A stretch of DNA of 64,000 bases from an uncultured Oscillospiraceae bacterium (GTDB lineage: Bacteria; Bacillota; Clostridia; Oscillospirales; Oscillospiraceae), in NCBI GenBank assembly GCA_944382965.1, contig CALWOA010000006.1:1-64000 (forward strand), in the 5' to 3' direction. Shown in pieces: positions 7,750-15,963 of the stretch (position 1 is the stretch's first letter; the number at the start of each line of letters is the position of its first letter). A model generated the notes under the pieces. It did no database searches, was not told the DNA's origin, and saw nothing but the letters and a program-made list of their open reading frames with translations. The position numbers and the translations under genes were made by a program.

Positions 7750-9635
7750 TGATGAAGACGGTTCAAGATTTGGTACAGGCCACCGAGAAGGCCTGCCAGG
7801 AGATCAAAAACTATGATTGCCGGATTCTGGTCTGCTCCGGCACCGGATGTATTGCCACCGGCTCCCAGGTGACCTATGAGATTTTTTCCAATCTGGTAAA
7901 AGATACGCCGGGTGTTCAGTTGGTATTTTCTCCCTGCGGCGGACACGACGAAAAGGTCGTAGGCGTAAAAAAGACCGGCTGCCAGGGCTTCTGCGAATTG
8001 GGCCCCCTGGTCCGGATTCAGAAGGGTGACAAGGTCATCCAGTACATCAAAGTGCAGCCTGAGGACTGCGCCGATATTTTTGAGAAGAGCGTTCTGGGCG
8101 ACGAGATCATCGAGCGCCTGCTGTATAAGAAGGGCGAAAAGGCCTATGTGCAGCCTGACGAAATCCCATTCATTGCCAAGCAGACCCGGATCGTTCTGGA
8201 AAACTGCGGCAAGTTTGATTCCGAGTCCCTGGACGAATATCTGGCTTCCGGCGGTTTCTCCGCACTGAAGAAGGCCATGTTCGAAATGACCCGGGACGAA
8301 GTCATTGAGGAAGTGGACAAGTCCGGCCTCCGGGGCCGTGGCGGCGGCGGCTTCCCCACTGGTCGGAAGTGGAAGCAGGTAGCCCATCAGAAGGAGCAGG
8401 TACGCTACGTGGTCTGTAACGGCGACGAAGGCGACCCCGGCGCATTCATGGACGGCTCCGTTATGGAAGGCGACCCCTTCAAGCTGATTGAGGGCATGAT
8501 GATTGCCGGCTATGCCGTGAAGGCGGACAACGGCTACATCTATGTCCGTGCGGAATATCCCATGTCCGTGGCCCGGCTGCGCAACGCCATTGCCCAGCTG
8601 GAGGAGCGGGGACTGCTGGGTGACAACATCCTGGGTTCTGACTTCAGCTTCCATATGCATATCAACCGTGGCGCAGGCGCCTTCGTCTGCGGCGAAGGTT
8701 CTGCCCTGACTGCCTCCATCGAAGGAAACCGTGGTATGCCCCGTACCAAGCCTCCCAGAACTGTAGAAAAGGGTCTGTGGGAAAAGCCCACGGTGCTCAA
8801 TAACGTGGAAACCTACGCCAACGTGCCCAAGATTATTCTCCAGGGCGCCGATTGGTTCCGTTCCATCGGTACTCCCGGCAGCCCCGGATGCAAGACCTTC
8901 TCCCTGACGGGTGCCATTGAGAACACCGGCCTGATCGAAGTGCCCATGGGTTCTACCCTGCGGCAGATTATCTTTGACATCGGCGGCGGTCTGAAAAACG
9001 GCGCCGAGTTCAAGGCGGTTCAGATCGGCGGCCCCTCCGGCGGCTGTCTGACGGAGAAACACCTGGATGAGCCTCTGGACTTTGACTCCGTGAAGAAATT
9101 CAACGCCATCGTCGGTTCCGGCGGCATGGTGGTTATGGGCCAGGATACCTGTATGGTGGAGGTTGCCCGGTTCTTCATGTCCTTTACCCAGCGGGAATCC
9201 TGCGGTAAGTGTACTCCCTGCCGGGAGGGCACCAAGCGGATGCTGGAGATCCTGGAACGGATTGTCAACGGTCAGGGCAAGCTGGAAGACTTGGATACCC
9301 TGGAAGAGCTGGCAACCATGATTCAGACCATGGCCCTGTGCGGCCTGGGCAAGTCCGCACCGCTACCGGTGCTGTCCACTTTGTCTACCTTCCGGGATGA
9401 ATATGTGGAGCATATCGTCAACAAGAAGTGCCGGGCCAAGACCTGTACGGCGCTGCGCCGCTATGTAATTAACCCGGCATTCTGTAAGGGCTGCTCTAAA
9501 TGCGCCCGGAACTGCCCGGTCAACGCCATTTCCGGCGTGGTCAAGAAGCCCTACACCATCGATTCCGACAAGTGCATCAAGTGCGGCGCATGTAAAGATA
9601 ACTGTGCTTTCGATGCCATCTATGTGGAAGCATAA
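7749..9635 (+). CDS. hydB: Hydrogenase flavoprotein subunit HydB (NuoF-like)
   Basis: A 628-residue protein with three parts. The first is an N-terminal thioredoxin-like [2Fe-2S] domain (residues ~20-120, CSGTGC and CQGFC). The second is a NuoF core with the FMN/NADH-binding loops RGRGGGGFPTGRKW and GDEGDPGAFMD and the [4Fe-4S] motif ESCGKCTPCREG. The third is a C-terminal double [4Fe-4S] ferredoxin domain (CKGCSKCARNC and CIKCGACKDNC). This is the full HydB layout. It oxidises or reduces NAD(H) and hands electrons to HydC and HydA. A second ATG lies at 7752; I use 7749, which overlaps the hydC stop. Confidence 0.95.
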   Translation: MMKTVQDLVQATEKACQEIKNYDCRILVCSGTGCIATGSQVTYEIFSNLVKDTPGVQLVFSPCGGHDEKVVGVKKTGCQGFCELGPLVRIQKGDKVIQYIKVQPEDCADIFEKSVLGDEIIERLLYKKGEKAYVQPDEIPFIAKQTRIVLENCGKFDSESLDEYLASGGFSALKKAMFEMTRDEVIEEVDKSGLRGRGGGGFPTGRKWKQVAHQKEQVRYVVCNGDEGDPGAFMDGSVMEGDPFKLIEGMMIAGYAVKADNGYIYVRAEYPMSVARLRNAIAQLEERGLLGDNILGSDFSFHMHINRGAGAFVCGEGSALTASIEGNRGMPRTKPPRTVEKGLWEKPTVLNNVETYANVPKIILQGADWFRSIGTPGSPGCKTFSLTGAIENTGLIEVPMGSTLRQIIFDIGGGLKNGAEFKAVQIGGPSGGCLTEKHLDEPLDFDSVKKFNAIVGSGGMVVMGQDTCMVEVARFFMSFTQRESCGKCTPCREGTKRMLEILERIVNGQGKLEDLDTLEELATMIQTMALCGLGKSAPLPVLSTLSTFRDEYVEHIVNKKCRAKTCTALRRYVINPAFCKGCSKCARNCPVNAISGVVKKPYTIDSDKCIKCGACKDNCAFDAIYVEA

Positions 9636-9647
9636 GGAGGGGATACA

Positions 9648-11336
9648 ATGGGTACGATTACGATCAATGGAAAAAAGGTAGAATTTACCAACGAAAAAAA
9701 CCTGCTGACCATCATTCGCAAGGCCGGCATTGAGATCCCCACGCTGTGCTACCAGCCGGAGCTTTCCATCTTCGGCGCCTGCCGCCTGTGTACGGTGGAA
9801 GATGACCGGGGCCGTTGCTTTGCTTCCTGCTCTGAGGAACCCCGGGACGGCATGGTGATTTATACCCACACCGAGCGGCTTCGCAAGCACCGCAAACTGA
9901 TTGTGGAGCTGCTGCTGGCTGCCCACTGCCGGGACTGCACCACCTGTGACAAGCACGGAAAATGCACATTGCAGAAGCTGGCCTACCAGATGGGCATTAA
10001 CGGCGTCCGGTTTGAGAATCACCGGGAAATTCAGCCGGTAGACTTCTCTTCTCCCGCTATTGTCCGCGACCCCAACAAGTGCATCCTCTGCGGCAACTGC
10101 GTCCGGGTCTGCAATGAGATTCAGGGTGTGGGCGTACTGGGCTTTGCTCACCGTGGTACGGAAGCTACCGTCAGCCCTGCCTTCAACCGGGAAATGGCTG
10201 CAACCAACTGCGTCAGCTGCGGCCAGTGCCGGGTGGTCTGCCCCACCGGCGCCCTGACCATCCATCACAACATGGAAGAGGTTTGGCGGGCGCTGGGCGA
10301 TCCTAATACCCGGGTGGTGGCGCAGATTGCTCCGGCGGTCCGGGTGGCCGTGGGTGAAGCCTTCGGCTTGCCCAGAGGGGAAAATTCCATGGGCAAAATT
10401 GTGGCGGCTCTGCACCGGATGGGCTTTGACGAGGTCTTTGATACCTCCTATTCCGCTGACCTGACCATTATGGAAGAGTCTGCGGAGTTCCTGGATCGGG
10501 TTGGCAAAGGCGGCACTCTTCCGCTGCTGACTTCCTGCTGCCCCGCTTGGGTGAAGTTTGTGGAAAATGAATTCCCTGATTTCAAGGCCAATCTCTCCAC
10601 CTGCCGCAGCCCCCAGCAGATGTTCTCTGCTGTGATTAAGGACTACTACCGTGACCCGGCAAACAGCGAGGGCAAAAAGACCTTCGTGGTGTCCATCATG
10701 CCCTGTACTGCCAAGAAGATGGAGGCCCGCCGCCCGGATGCTTACACCAAGGGCGAAAAGGATACCGACTCCGTCCTGACTACGGTAGAGCTGATCCGGA
10801 TGATCGATGGTCATGGCATCAACTTTGAAACCCTGCCCAGCGAAGCCTGCGACATGCCTTTCGGCATTGCTTCTGGCGGCGGTGTGATCTTCGGCGCTAC
10901 CGGCGGTGTCACCGAAGCGGTGCTGCGCCGTCTGGTGGACAGCCACGATACTGCCACCCTCAATGCCATTGCCGACTGTGGTGTCCGGGGAGACCAGGGC
11001 ATTAAGGAATTCACCGTTCCTTACCAGGGTATGGACATTAACATCTGCGTGGTTTCCGGTCTGGAAAATGCCAGAAAAGTGCTTAACGCCGTGAAGTCCG
11101 GAGAGAAGCAGTACCATTTCATCGAAGTCATGGCTTGCCCCGGCGGCTGCGTCATGGGCGGCGGTCAGCCCACCGACGGTGTCAAGGAGCGCCAGGCCAA
11201 GGCCCGCACCAAGGGGCTGTATGCCGCTGACGGGGATATGGTAATCAAGAAGTCCGACGAAAATCCACTGATGGATATTTTCTACAATGGCTATTTCAAG
11301 GGCAAAGCCCACGAACTGCTGCACAATCCCCATTGA
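9648..11336 (+). CDS. hydA: [FeFe]-hydrogenase catalytic subunit HydA
   Basis: A 562-residue enzyme reading: plant-type [2Fe-2S] (Cys34, 45, 48, 61); His-ligated [4Fe-4S] (His93, Cys97, 100, 106); two [4Fe-4S] sites (Cys145/148/151/155 and Cys188/191/194/198); then the H-cluster domain. The three H-cluster signatures are intact: TSCCPAW (295-301), MPCTAKKME (351-359) and EVMACPGGCVMGGGQP (493-508). The likely H-cluster ligands are Cys298, 353, 497 and 501, with Cys297 as proton relay. All are offset by two from the positions I recall for Clostridium CpI. It ends soon after, so the extra C-terminal [2Fe-2S] domain of Thermotoga HydA is absent. Start follows AAGGAGGGG. The maturases HydE, F and G are not in the window. 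Confidence 0.97.
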   Translation: MGTITINGKKVEFTNEKNLLTIIRKAGIEIPTLCYQPELSIFGACRLCTVEDDRGRCFASCSEEPRDGMVIYTHTERLRKHRKLIVELLLAAHCRDCTTCDKHGKCTLQKLAYQMGINGVRFENHREIQPVDFSSPAIVRDPNKCILCGNCVRVCNEIQGVGVLGFAHRGTEATVSPAFNREMAATNCVSCGQCRVVCPTGALTIHHNMEEVWRALGDPNTRVVAQIAPAVRVAVGEAFGLPRGENSMGKIVAALHRMGFDEVFDTSYSADLTIMEESAEFLDRVGKGGTLPLLTSCCPAWVKFVENEFPDFKANLSTCRSPQQMFSAVIKDYYRDPANSEGKKTFVVSIMPCTAKKMEARRPDAYTKGEKDTDSVLTTVELIRMIDGHGINFETLPSEACDMPFGIASGGGVIFGATGGVTEAVLRRLVDSHDTATLNAIADCGVRGDQGIKEFTVPYQGMDINICVVSGLENARKVLNAVKSGEKQYHFIEVMACPGGCVMGGGQPTDGVKERQAKARTKGLYAADGDMVIKKSDENPLMDIFYNGYFKGKAHELLHNPH

Positions 11337-11351
11337 TTCTCGAATAGCAAG

Positions 11352-11382
11352 TGCACCCCTGCTTTGGCGGGGGTGCATTTTT
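11352..11382 (+). terminator. Terminator after hydA
   Basis: 11-bp stem TGCACCCCTGC/GCGGGGGTGCA with a TTTG loop, followed by ATTTTT. Confidence 0.93.
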
Positions 11383-11440
11383 CACGGCGTTCTTTCAGCA
11401 TTTAAATTTTAAATGCTTATGATAGATTCATAAATTCGCG

Positions 11441-11469
11441 TTGACATCACCGGCCCCGAGTGTTATAGT
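11441..11469 (+). promoter_or_regulatory. Promoter of the ABC importer operon
   Basis: A consensus -35 TTGACA (11441-11446), a 17-base spacer and TATAGT (11464-11469). An AT-rich UP-like stretch lies just upstream (11400-11440). Confidence 0.85.
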
Positions 11470-11491
11470 ATGTCCCATCAAGTATTTCCTG

Positions 11492-11509
11492 TGCGCACAA
11501 ATGTGCGCA
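11492..11509 (+). promoter_or_regulatory. Inverted repeat in the 5' leader, possible operator
   Basis: TGCGCAC-AAAT-GTGCGCA lies about 22 bases after the -10 and 28 bases before the start. It could be a repressor site just downstream of the transcription start, or a leader hairpin that protects the mRNA. Confidence 0.45.
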
Positions 11510-11537
11510 GGATTGTAAGAGAAGGAGAGAAAAGACT

Positions 11538-12539
11538 ATGAAGAAAATGCTTGCCCTTGTCCTTGCTGCATGCATGCTGCTGGTGCTGACGGCCTGCGGC
11601 TCTTCCGGTGCGGCTACCCAGACCACCGCTGCCGGAGAGACGGCTGCTGCTTCTGACGGTGAAAAGTATGTTGTGGGCGTGTGCCAGCTGGTGCCTCACG
11701 ATGCACTGGACGCTGCTACCCAGGGCTTCTGCGATAAGCTGACCGAATTGCTGGGAGAAGACAATGTGGAAATCAAGGTCCAGGTTGCCGCCGGTGACTC
11801 TGCGACCTGCGCTCCCATCGTCAATGCCTTTGTGGCAGAGGAAGTGGACCTGATTATGGCCAACGCCACCCCCGCCCTCCAGGCAGCTTCCCAGGCAACC
11901 GCAGATATCCCCATCCTTGGCACCTCCGTTACCGAATACGGCGTGGCCATGGGCATTGAGGACTTCAGCGGTACCATCGGCGGCAATATCTCCGGTACTT
12001 CCGATCTGGCTCCCCTGGATCAGCAGGCCCAGATGGTGAAGGATTGGTTCCCGGATGCCAAGAATGTGGGCCTACTCTACTGCTCCGCTGAACCCAACTC
12101 CCAGTACCAGGTGGACACCGTTCAGAAGTACCTGGAAGAACTGGGCTTCACCTGCACTCAGTATCCCTTTGCCGATTCCAACGATATGGCAGCGGTTACC
12201 CAGACTGCTGCGGATAACTCCGATGTGATCTATGTCCCCACTGACAATACCGTAGCTTCCGGCTCGGGAATTGTGGACGGCATCTGCCAGCCTGCTGGCA
12301 TTCCGGTCATTGCCGGTGAAGAAGGCATCTGCGGCGGCTGCGGCGTGGCTACCCTGTCCATCAGCTACTATGACCTGGGCGTCAAGACTGCGGAAATGGC
12401 AGCCCAGATTCTCACCGGTGAGGCGGATATTTCCACCATGCCCGTGAGCTATGCGGACACCTTCACGCCCAAGTACAACGCAGCTATCTGCGAGGCTCTG
12501 GGCATTACCCCCCTGGAGGGCTACGAAGCCATCGGCTAA
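11538..12539 (+). CDS. ABC transporter substrate-binding lipoprotein (ABC_sub_bind / TrpX type)
   Basis: A 333-residue lipoprotein. The signal peptide ends in the lipobox LTAC with Cys20 as the lipidated residue. A Ser/Ala/Thr-rich linker follows, then the two-lobed periplasmic-binding fold of the PF04392 type (VVGVCQLVPHDALDAATQGF, later ITPLEGYEAIG). The gene is followed by a membrane permease and an ATPase, the order of TrpXYZ-like importers. Ligands in this group include tryptophan and other small molecules. The leader shows no T-box or Trp attenuator, so the ligand stays open. The SD AGAAGGAGAG sits before ATG 11538. Confidence 0.87.
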   Translation: MKKMLALVLAACMLLVLTACGSSGAATQTTAAGETAAASDGEKYVVGVCQLVPHDALDAATQGFCDKLTELLGEDNVEIKVQVAAGDSATCAPIVNAFVAEEVDLIMANATPALQAASQATADIPILGTSVTEYGVAMGIEDFSGTIGGNISGTSDLAPLDQQAQMVKDWFPDAKNVGLLYCSAEPNSQYQVDTVQKYLEELGFTCTQYPFADSNDMAAVTQTAADNSDVIYVPTDNTVASGSGIVDGICQPAGIPVIAGEEGICGGCGVATLSISYYDLGVKTAEMAAQILTGEADISTMPVSYADTFTPKYNAAICEALGITPLEGYEAIG

Positions 12540-12557
12540 CACAGAAAATGCAAAAGC

Positions 12558-12584
12558 GGGCGAGGCGGCTGCGGCACCTCGCCC
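12558..12584 (+). other. Intercistronic hairpin between binding protein and permease genes
   Basis: A perfect 8-bp GC stem GGGCGAGG/CCTCGCCC without a T-run. Such hairpins commonly stabilise or partially terminate the mRNA so that the binding protein is made in excess over the permease (established pattern; function here inferred). Confidence 0.7.
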
Positions 12585-12602
12585 ACTTCCGGCGAATGGA
12601 GA

Positions 12603-13544
12603 ATGACAATGACAAACTTTCTGAATGCGCTGCCCGGTGCGGTTTCCCAGGGATTGATCTGGGGCATCATGGCTATTGGCGTATATCTGACCTACAAAAT
12701 TCTGAGTATTTCCGACCTGACGGTGGACGGTTCCTTCTGCACCGGCGGTGCGGTGTGTGCTGTGCTGATGACCGCCGGATATAATATCTGGCTGTCCATG
12801 CTGCTGGCGGCGCTGGCAGGCCTGCTGGCGGGACTGGTGACCGGATTTTTCCACACAGAATGCGGAATTCCCGCCATTTTGGCCGGTATTTTGACTCAGC
12901 TGGGACTATGGTCGGTGAATCTGGCGATTATGGATATGAAAGCCAATGTGTCGCTGAATGTGAATAATTTTGACCTTCTGGTTTCCCTGCGGTATTTGCA
13001 GGAGGTGCAGAAGGGGACTCGTCCTTTCTGGCAGCATCCCATTTTTGTGGTGGGACTGATGACCGTTGCCCTTATTGGGGTGCTGTACTGGTTCTTCGGC
13101 ACGGAACTCGGCGCTTCCATCCGGGCTACCGGAGCCAACGGCAATATGGCCCGGGCTCAGGGCATCAATACCAGCTTCAATCAGGTGTTGGGACTGGGAC
13201 TGTCCAATGCACTGGTGGCTCTGTCCGGCGCCATGCTGTGCCAGTACAACGGCTTTGCCGAAATCAACATGGGCCGGGGCGCCATTGTGATCGGACTGGC
13301 TGCCATCATCATCGGCGATGTGGCCTTCGGTAAGGTTTTCCGCAACTTTGGCCTGAAGCTGCTGGCGGTTTCCATCGGTTCGATTATCTACTATGTGGTG
13401 ATTCAGTTCGTCATCAGCGAGTTCAAGATGAACACCAACTACATGAAGCTGATTTCCGCGCTGATCGTGGCGCTGTTCCTGGCGATTCCTTACTGGAAGC
13501 AGCAGTATTTCCACAAGAAGGGCAAGGTAAGACAGAATGCTTAA
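12603..13544 (+). CDS. ABC transporter permease (BPD_transp_2 type, TrpY-like)
   Basis: A 313-residue polytopic membrane protein with about eight to nine hydrophobic segments. Family signs are the N-terminal GLIWGIMAIGVYLTYKILS, the DLTVDGSF segment near residue 40, and GRGAIVIGLAAIIIGDVAFG in the last third. It forms the channel for the preceding binding protein. The last 8 bases overlap the ATPase start. The short lysine-rich C-terminus (HKKGKVRQNA) lies on the cytoplasmic side. Confidence 0.9.
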   Translation: MTMTNFLNALPGAVSQGLIWGIMAIGVYLTYKILSISDLTVDGSFCTGGAVCAVLMTAGYNIWLSMLLAALAGLLAGLVTGFFHTECGIPAILAGILTQLGLWSVNLAIMDMKANVSLNVNNFDLLVSLRYLQEVQKGTRPFWQHPIFVVGLMTVALIGVLYWFFGTELGASIRATGANGNMARAQGINTSFNQVLGLGLSNALVALSGAMLCQYNGFAEINMGRGAIVIGLAAIIIGDVAFGKVFRNFGLKLLAVSIGSIIYYVVIQFVISEFKMNTNYMKLISALIVALFLAIPYWKQQYFHKKGKVRQNA

Positions 13545-14331
13545 ACTGGAAAATATTTGGAAAACCTTCAATCCCGGCACCATCAATGAAAAAGTCGCCC
13601 TGCACGACCTAAGCCTGACCATGGAGGAAGGGGACTTCGTTACCGTCATCGGCGGCAATGGTGCGGGAAAATCGACTATGCTCAATGCCGTTGCCGGTGT
13701 TTTCGGTGTGGATTCGGGGAAAATTGTGATTGACGGGGTGGATGTGACCAATCTGCCGGAATACAAGCGGGCAAAGTACATTGGCCGGGTGTTCCAGGAC
13801 CCCATGATGGGCACCGCTGCCACCATGCAGATTGAGGAGAATCTGGCACTGGCGGCCCGCCGGGGCCAGAGCCGCACCCTGCGCTCAGGCATCACCCGGG
13901 CGGAGCGGGAATCTTACATGGAACAACTGAAAATTCTGGGCCTGGGCCTGGAAAACCGGATGACTACTAAGGTAGGCCTGCTTTCCGGCGGTCAGCGTCA
14001 GGCGCTGACTCTGCTGATGGCCACCTTGCAGCGGCCCAAGCTGCTGCTTCTGGACGAGCATACGGCGGCGCTGGACCCCAAAACCGCAGCCAAGGTGCTG
14101 GACGCTACCCAGCGGATTGTGGAGAAAGACAACTTGACCACCCTGATGATTACCCACAACATGCGTGATGCCATTGCCTATGGCAACCGTCTAATTATGA
14201 TGTATGAAGGCCATGTGGTGGTGGATGTGTCGGGAGAGGAAAAGAAAAAGCTGACGGTGGAGCAGCTGCTGAATCTGTTCAGCCAGGCTTCCGGCTCCGA
14301 CGAAGTGGATGATAAAATGGTGCTGTCCTAA
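13537..14331 (+). CDS. ABC transporter ATP-binding protein (TrpZ-like)
   Basis: A 264-residue ABC ATPase with Walker A GGNGAGKST (residues 39-47), Q-loop GRVFQDPMMGTA, signature LSGGQRQALT, Walker B KLLLLDEHTAALDP and the H-loop histidine in MITHNMRDA. It energises the permease encoded just upstream, which it overlaps by 8 bases. LDEHTAALDP, with His-Thr after the catalytic Glu, is the form usual in this importer subgroup. Confidence 0.93.
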   Translation: MLKLENIWKTFNPGTINEKVALHDLSLTMEEGDFVTVIGGNGAGKSTMLNAVAGVFGVDSGKIVIDGVDVTNLPEYKRAKYIGRVFQDPMMGTAATMQIEENLALAARRGQSRTLRSGITRAERESYMEQLKILGLGLENRMTTKVGLLSGGQRQALTLLMATLQRPKLLLLDEHTAALDPKTAAKVLDATQRIVEKDNLTTLMITHNMRDAIAYGNRLIMMYEGHVVVDVSGEEKKKLTVEQLLNLFSQASGSDEVDDKMVLS

Positions 14332-14341
14332 ATAGGCAGAA

Positions 14342-14375
14342 AATTGCCGGAAAACCCTTTGGTTTTCCGGCAATT
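14342..14375. terminator. Bidirectional terminator between convergent genes
   Basis: A perfect 15-bp stem AATTGCCGGAAAACC/GGTTTTCCGGCAATT with a 4-base loop and T-runs usable in both directions. Confidence 0.92.
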
Positions 14376-14397
14376 CTTTTGCTATAGGGGAGATTTA

Positions 14398-15741
14398 TCA
14401 TCCTTTTACCGGAGCGGCACCCAGGTATTCCTCCAGGCACAACCCGGAATTTTTCAGGTCCAGGGCCACCTCTTTGCCCACATAGCGGAAATGCCAAGGC
14501 TCATCAATGATACCGGTGTAGTATTCCTTATCGGAGCGGTAACGTACAATGAAACCATAATCCCAGCAGTGCTCCTGAAACCAGGCAACAGCTTCGTCGC
14601 CCAGCAGGTCTACTGCCAACCCCAGATGATGCTCGCTGGTACCGGGAAGGGCCACGGTTTCCAGAGCCTTGTACCGGGCATCCGAAAAATCCATATCCAG
14701 GTCTTCTATATATTCCTGGGTGCGGTTTTCCAGAATTGCGGTCTGTTCCTTCACGGTCCGGTAGGCGGAGTTAAAGATATAGTCGATGCCGGCATTATTG
14801 CAGTCCTCCAGCATCTGCACCAGAGCATCGTAGCAGCGCTGGTCCACGTCATGGTACTCCACCACATTCACCAGCTCCAGTTGGTAGTCGGCAGGTACCG
14901 GATTGCGGGCATTGACCAAAATTATATCAATGCCTTTGGGGGTAAAGTAGTGGGTTGCTCCGTCAATCACCGTAGGGCCAACGGCGGCGCCGTCCTCTGT
15001 CAGATAGTACCGGTATTCTCCCAGCTGGAGCCAACCCAGGGCCATCCAGCCGGATTCCTCAAAATAGTACCGTTTGCCCTCGATTTCCTGCCAGCCAACT
15101 GCCATGGGGCCTTCGGGTGAAAAGTAGCGTGTACCCTCCTCGGTTTTGTCCCAGCCGGTGAGCATTTTTCCATTTTCCTGGAAACAGTAGACATCCTCTC
15201 CCAGCGTGGTTATGCCCGTTGCCAGGATTCCCTCAGAATCAAAATAGTACCGTCCGTCTTCCAGAGTCAAAAAACCGGTATACATAATACCGTCTGCGTC
15301 GAAGAAATAACGGTTTCCGTCAATGTCTTTCCATCCGGTGACCAGAATGCCCTGATCCAGATAGTATCGGAATTCACCCAGCCACAGCCAGCCTTCCACC
15401 ATGGTGCCGTTGCCGCCGAAGTAGTAGGTATTCCCATCCACTTCCAGCCAACCGGTGGCCATGGCTCCGGAGGAGTCAAAATAGTAGGTAATGCCGTCAA
15501 TTCCTTGAAAGCCGGTATAGGGAGTGCCGTCGTGGTGAAGAAAGTAGCGCTGCTGTCCCAGTTCCAGCCAGCCGGAAACCGGATCTCCGTAAAAATCCCG
15601 GTAGTAGCGCACACCGTCTTCCTCTATCCAACCGCTGCGATCTACGCAATACGTATACCAATACCAGCCGCCTGCGGTGGAGCAGATAATGACGGCACCC
15701 AGAACCAGAATCGGCAGAATTTGCCGGATTTTCTCTTTCAT
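14398..15741 (-). CDS. Cell-wall-binding-repeat VanY-type D,D-carboxypeptidase
   Basis: A 447-residue exported protein. It has an N-terminal membrane helix or uncleaved signal (residues ~8-28), then about eleven ~20-residue choline-binding-type repeats (residues ~37-258, pattern GWxxxDGxxYYF). The C-terminal VanY peptidase domain has zinc-site motif SEHHLGLAVD (Ser369, His371, Asp378) and EPWHFRY (His417). VanY enzymes trim the terminal D-Ala from peptidoglycan stems. The repeats should hold it to the wall or to choline-bearing polymers. Start ATG with GGGAGG upstream. The order repeats-then-peptidase reverses the common C-terminal placement of such repeats. Confidence 0.92.
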   Translation of the reverse strand: MKEKIRQILPILVLGAVIICSTAGGWYWYTYCVDRSGWIEEDGVRYYRDFYGDPVSGWLELGQQRYFLHHDGTPYTGFQGIDGITYYFDSSGAMATGWLEVDGNTYYFGGNGTMVEGWLWLGEFRYYLDQGILVTGWKDIDGNRYFFDADGIMYTGFLTLEDGRYYFDSEGILATGITTLGEDVYCFQENGKMLTGWDKTEEGTRYFSPEGPMAVGWQEIEGKRYYFEESGWMALGWLQLGEYRYYLTEDGAAVGPTVIDGATHYFTPKGIDIILVNARNPVPADYQLELVNVVEYHDVDQRCYDALVQMLEDCNNAGIDYIFNSAYRTVKEQTAILENRTQEYIEDLDMDFSDARYKALETVALPGTSEHHLGLAVDLLGDEAVAWFQEHCWDYGFIVRYRSDKEYYTGIIDEPWHFRYVGKEVALDLKNSGLCLEEYLGAAPVKG

Positions 15742-15770
15742 TTCCAGCCTCCCTGGAAGTTAATGCTTAA

Positions 15771-15799
15771 ATTATAACCCCAATTACACCGGAATGCAA
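15771..15799 (-). promoter_or_regulatory. Promoter of the VanY-type gene
   Basis: On the reverse strand: TTGCAT (15799-15794), a 17-base spacer, TATAAT (15776-15771). Confidence 0.75.
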
Positions 15800-15892
15800 C
15801 CCATGTCCAAACCGGCAAAGAGAATTCACAACCTCTTAGGGAAATGTAAGGAAAAACTTAAGAAGTTTGCCAGTAGAAATTTTGCCGGAATC

Positions 15893-15901
15893 TGGTATAA
15901 T
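15893..15901 (+). promoter_or_regulatory. Extended -10 promoter of the GT4 gene
   Basis: TGGTATAAT with no good -35 at normal distance. It is 63 bases before the start. The 222-base gap between the divergent genes (15742-15963) holds this and the opposite promoter and nothing else I can recognise. Confidence 0.6.
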
Positions 15902-15963
15902 AGAACCAAAACAGGATTTCTTTCCCGGTATAGAGCTGAAAATGGATACGGAGGACGATACCC

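Noticed and set aside
11492..11509. Tryptophan attenuator ahead of the TrpX-like gene
   Set aside because: There is no leader peptide with Trp codons and no alternating terminator. Only a short inverted repeat is present.
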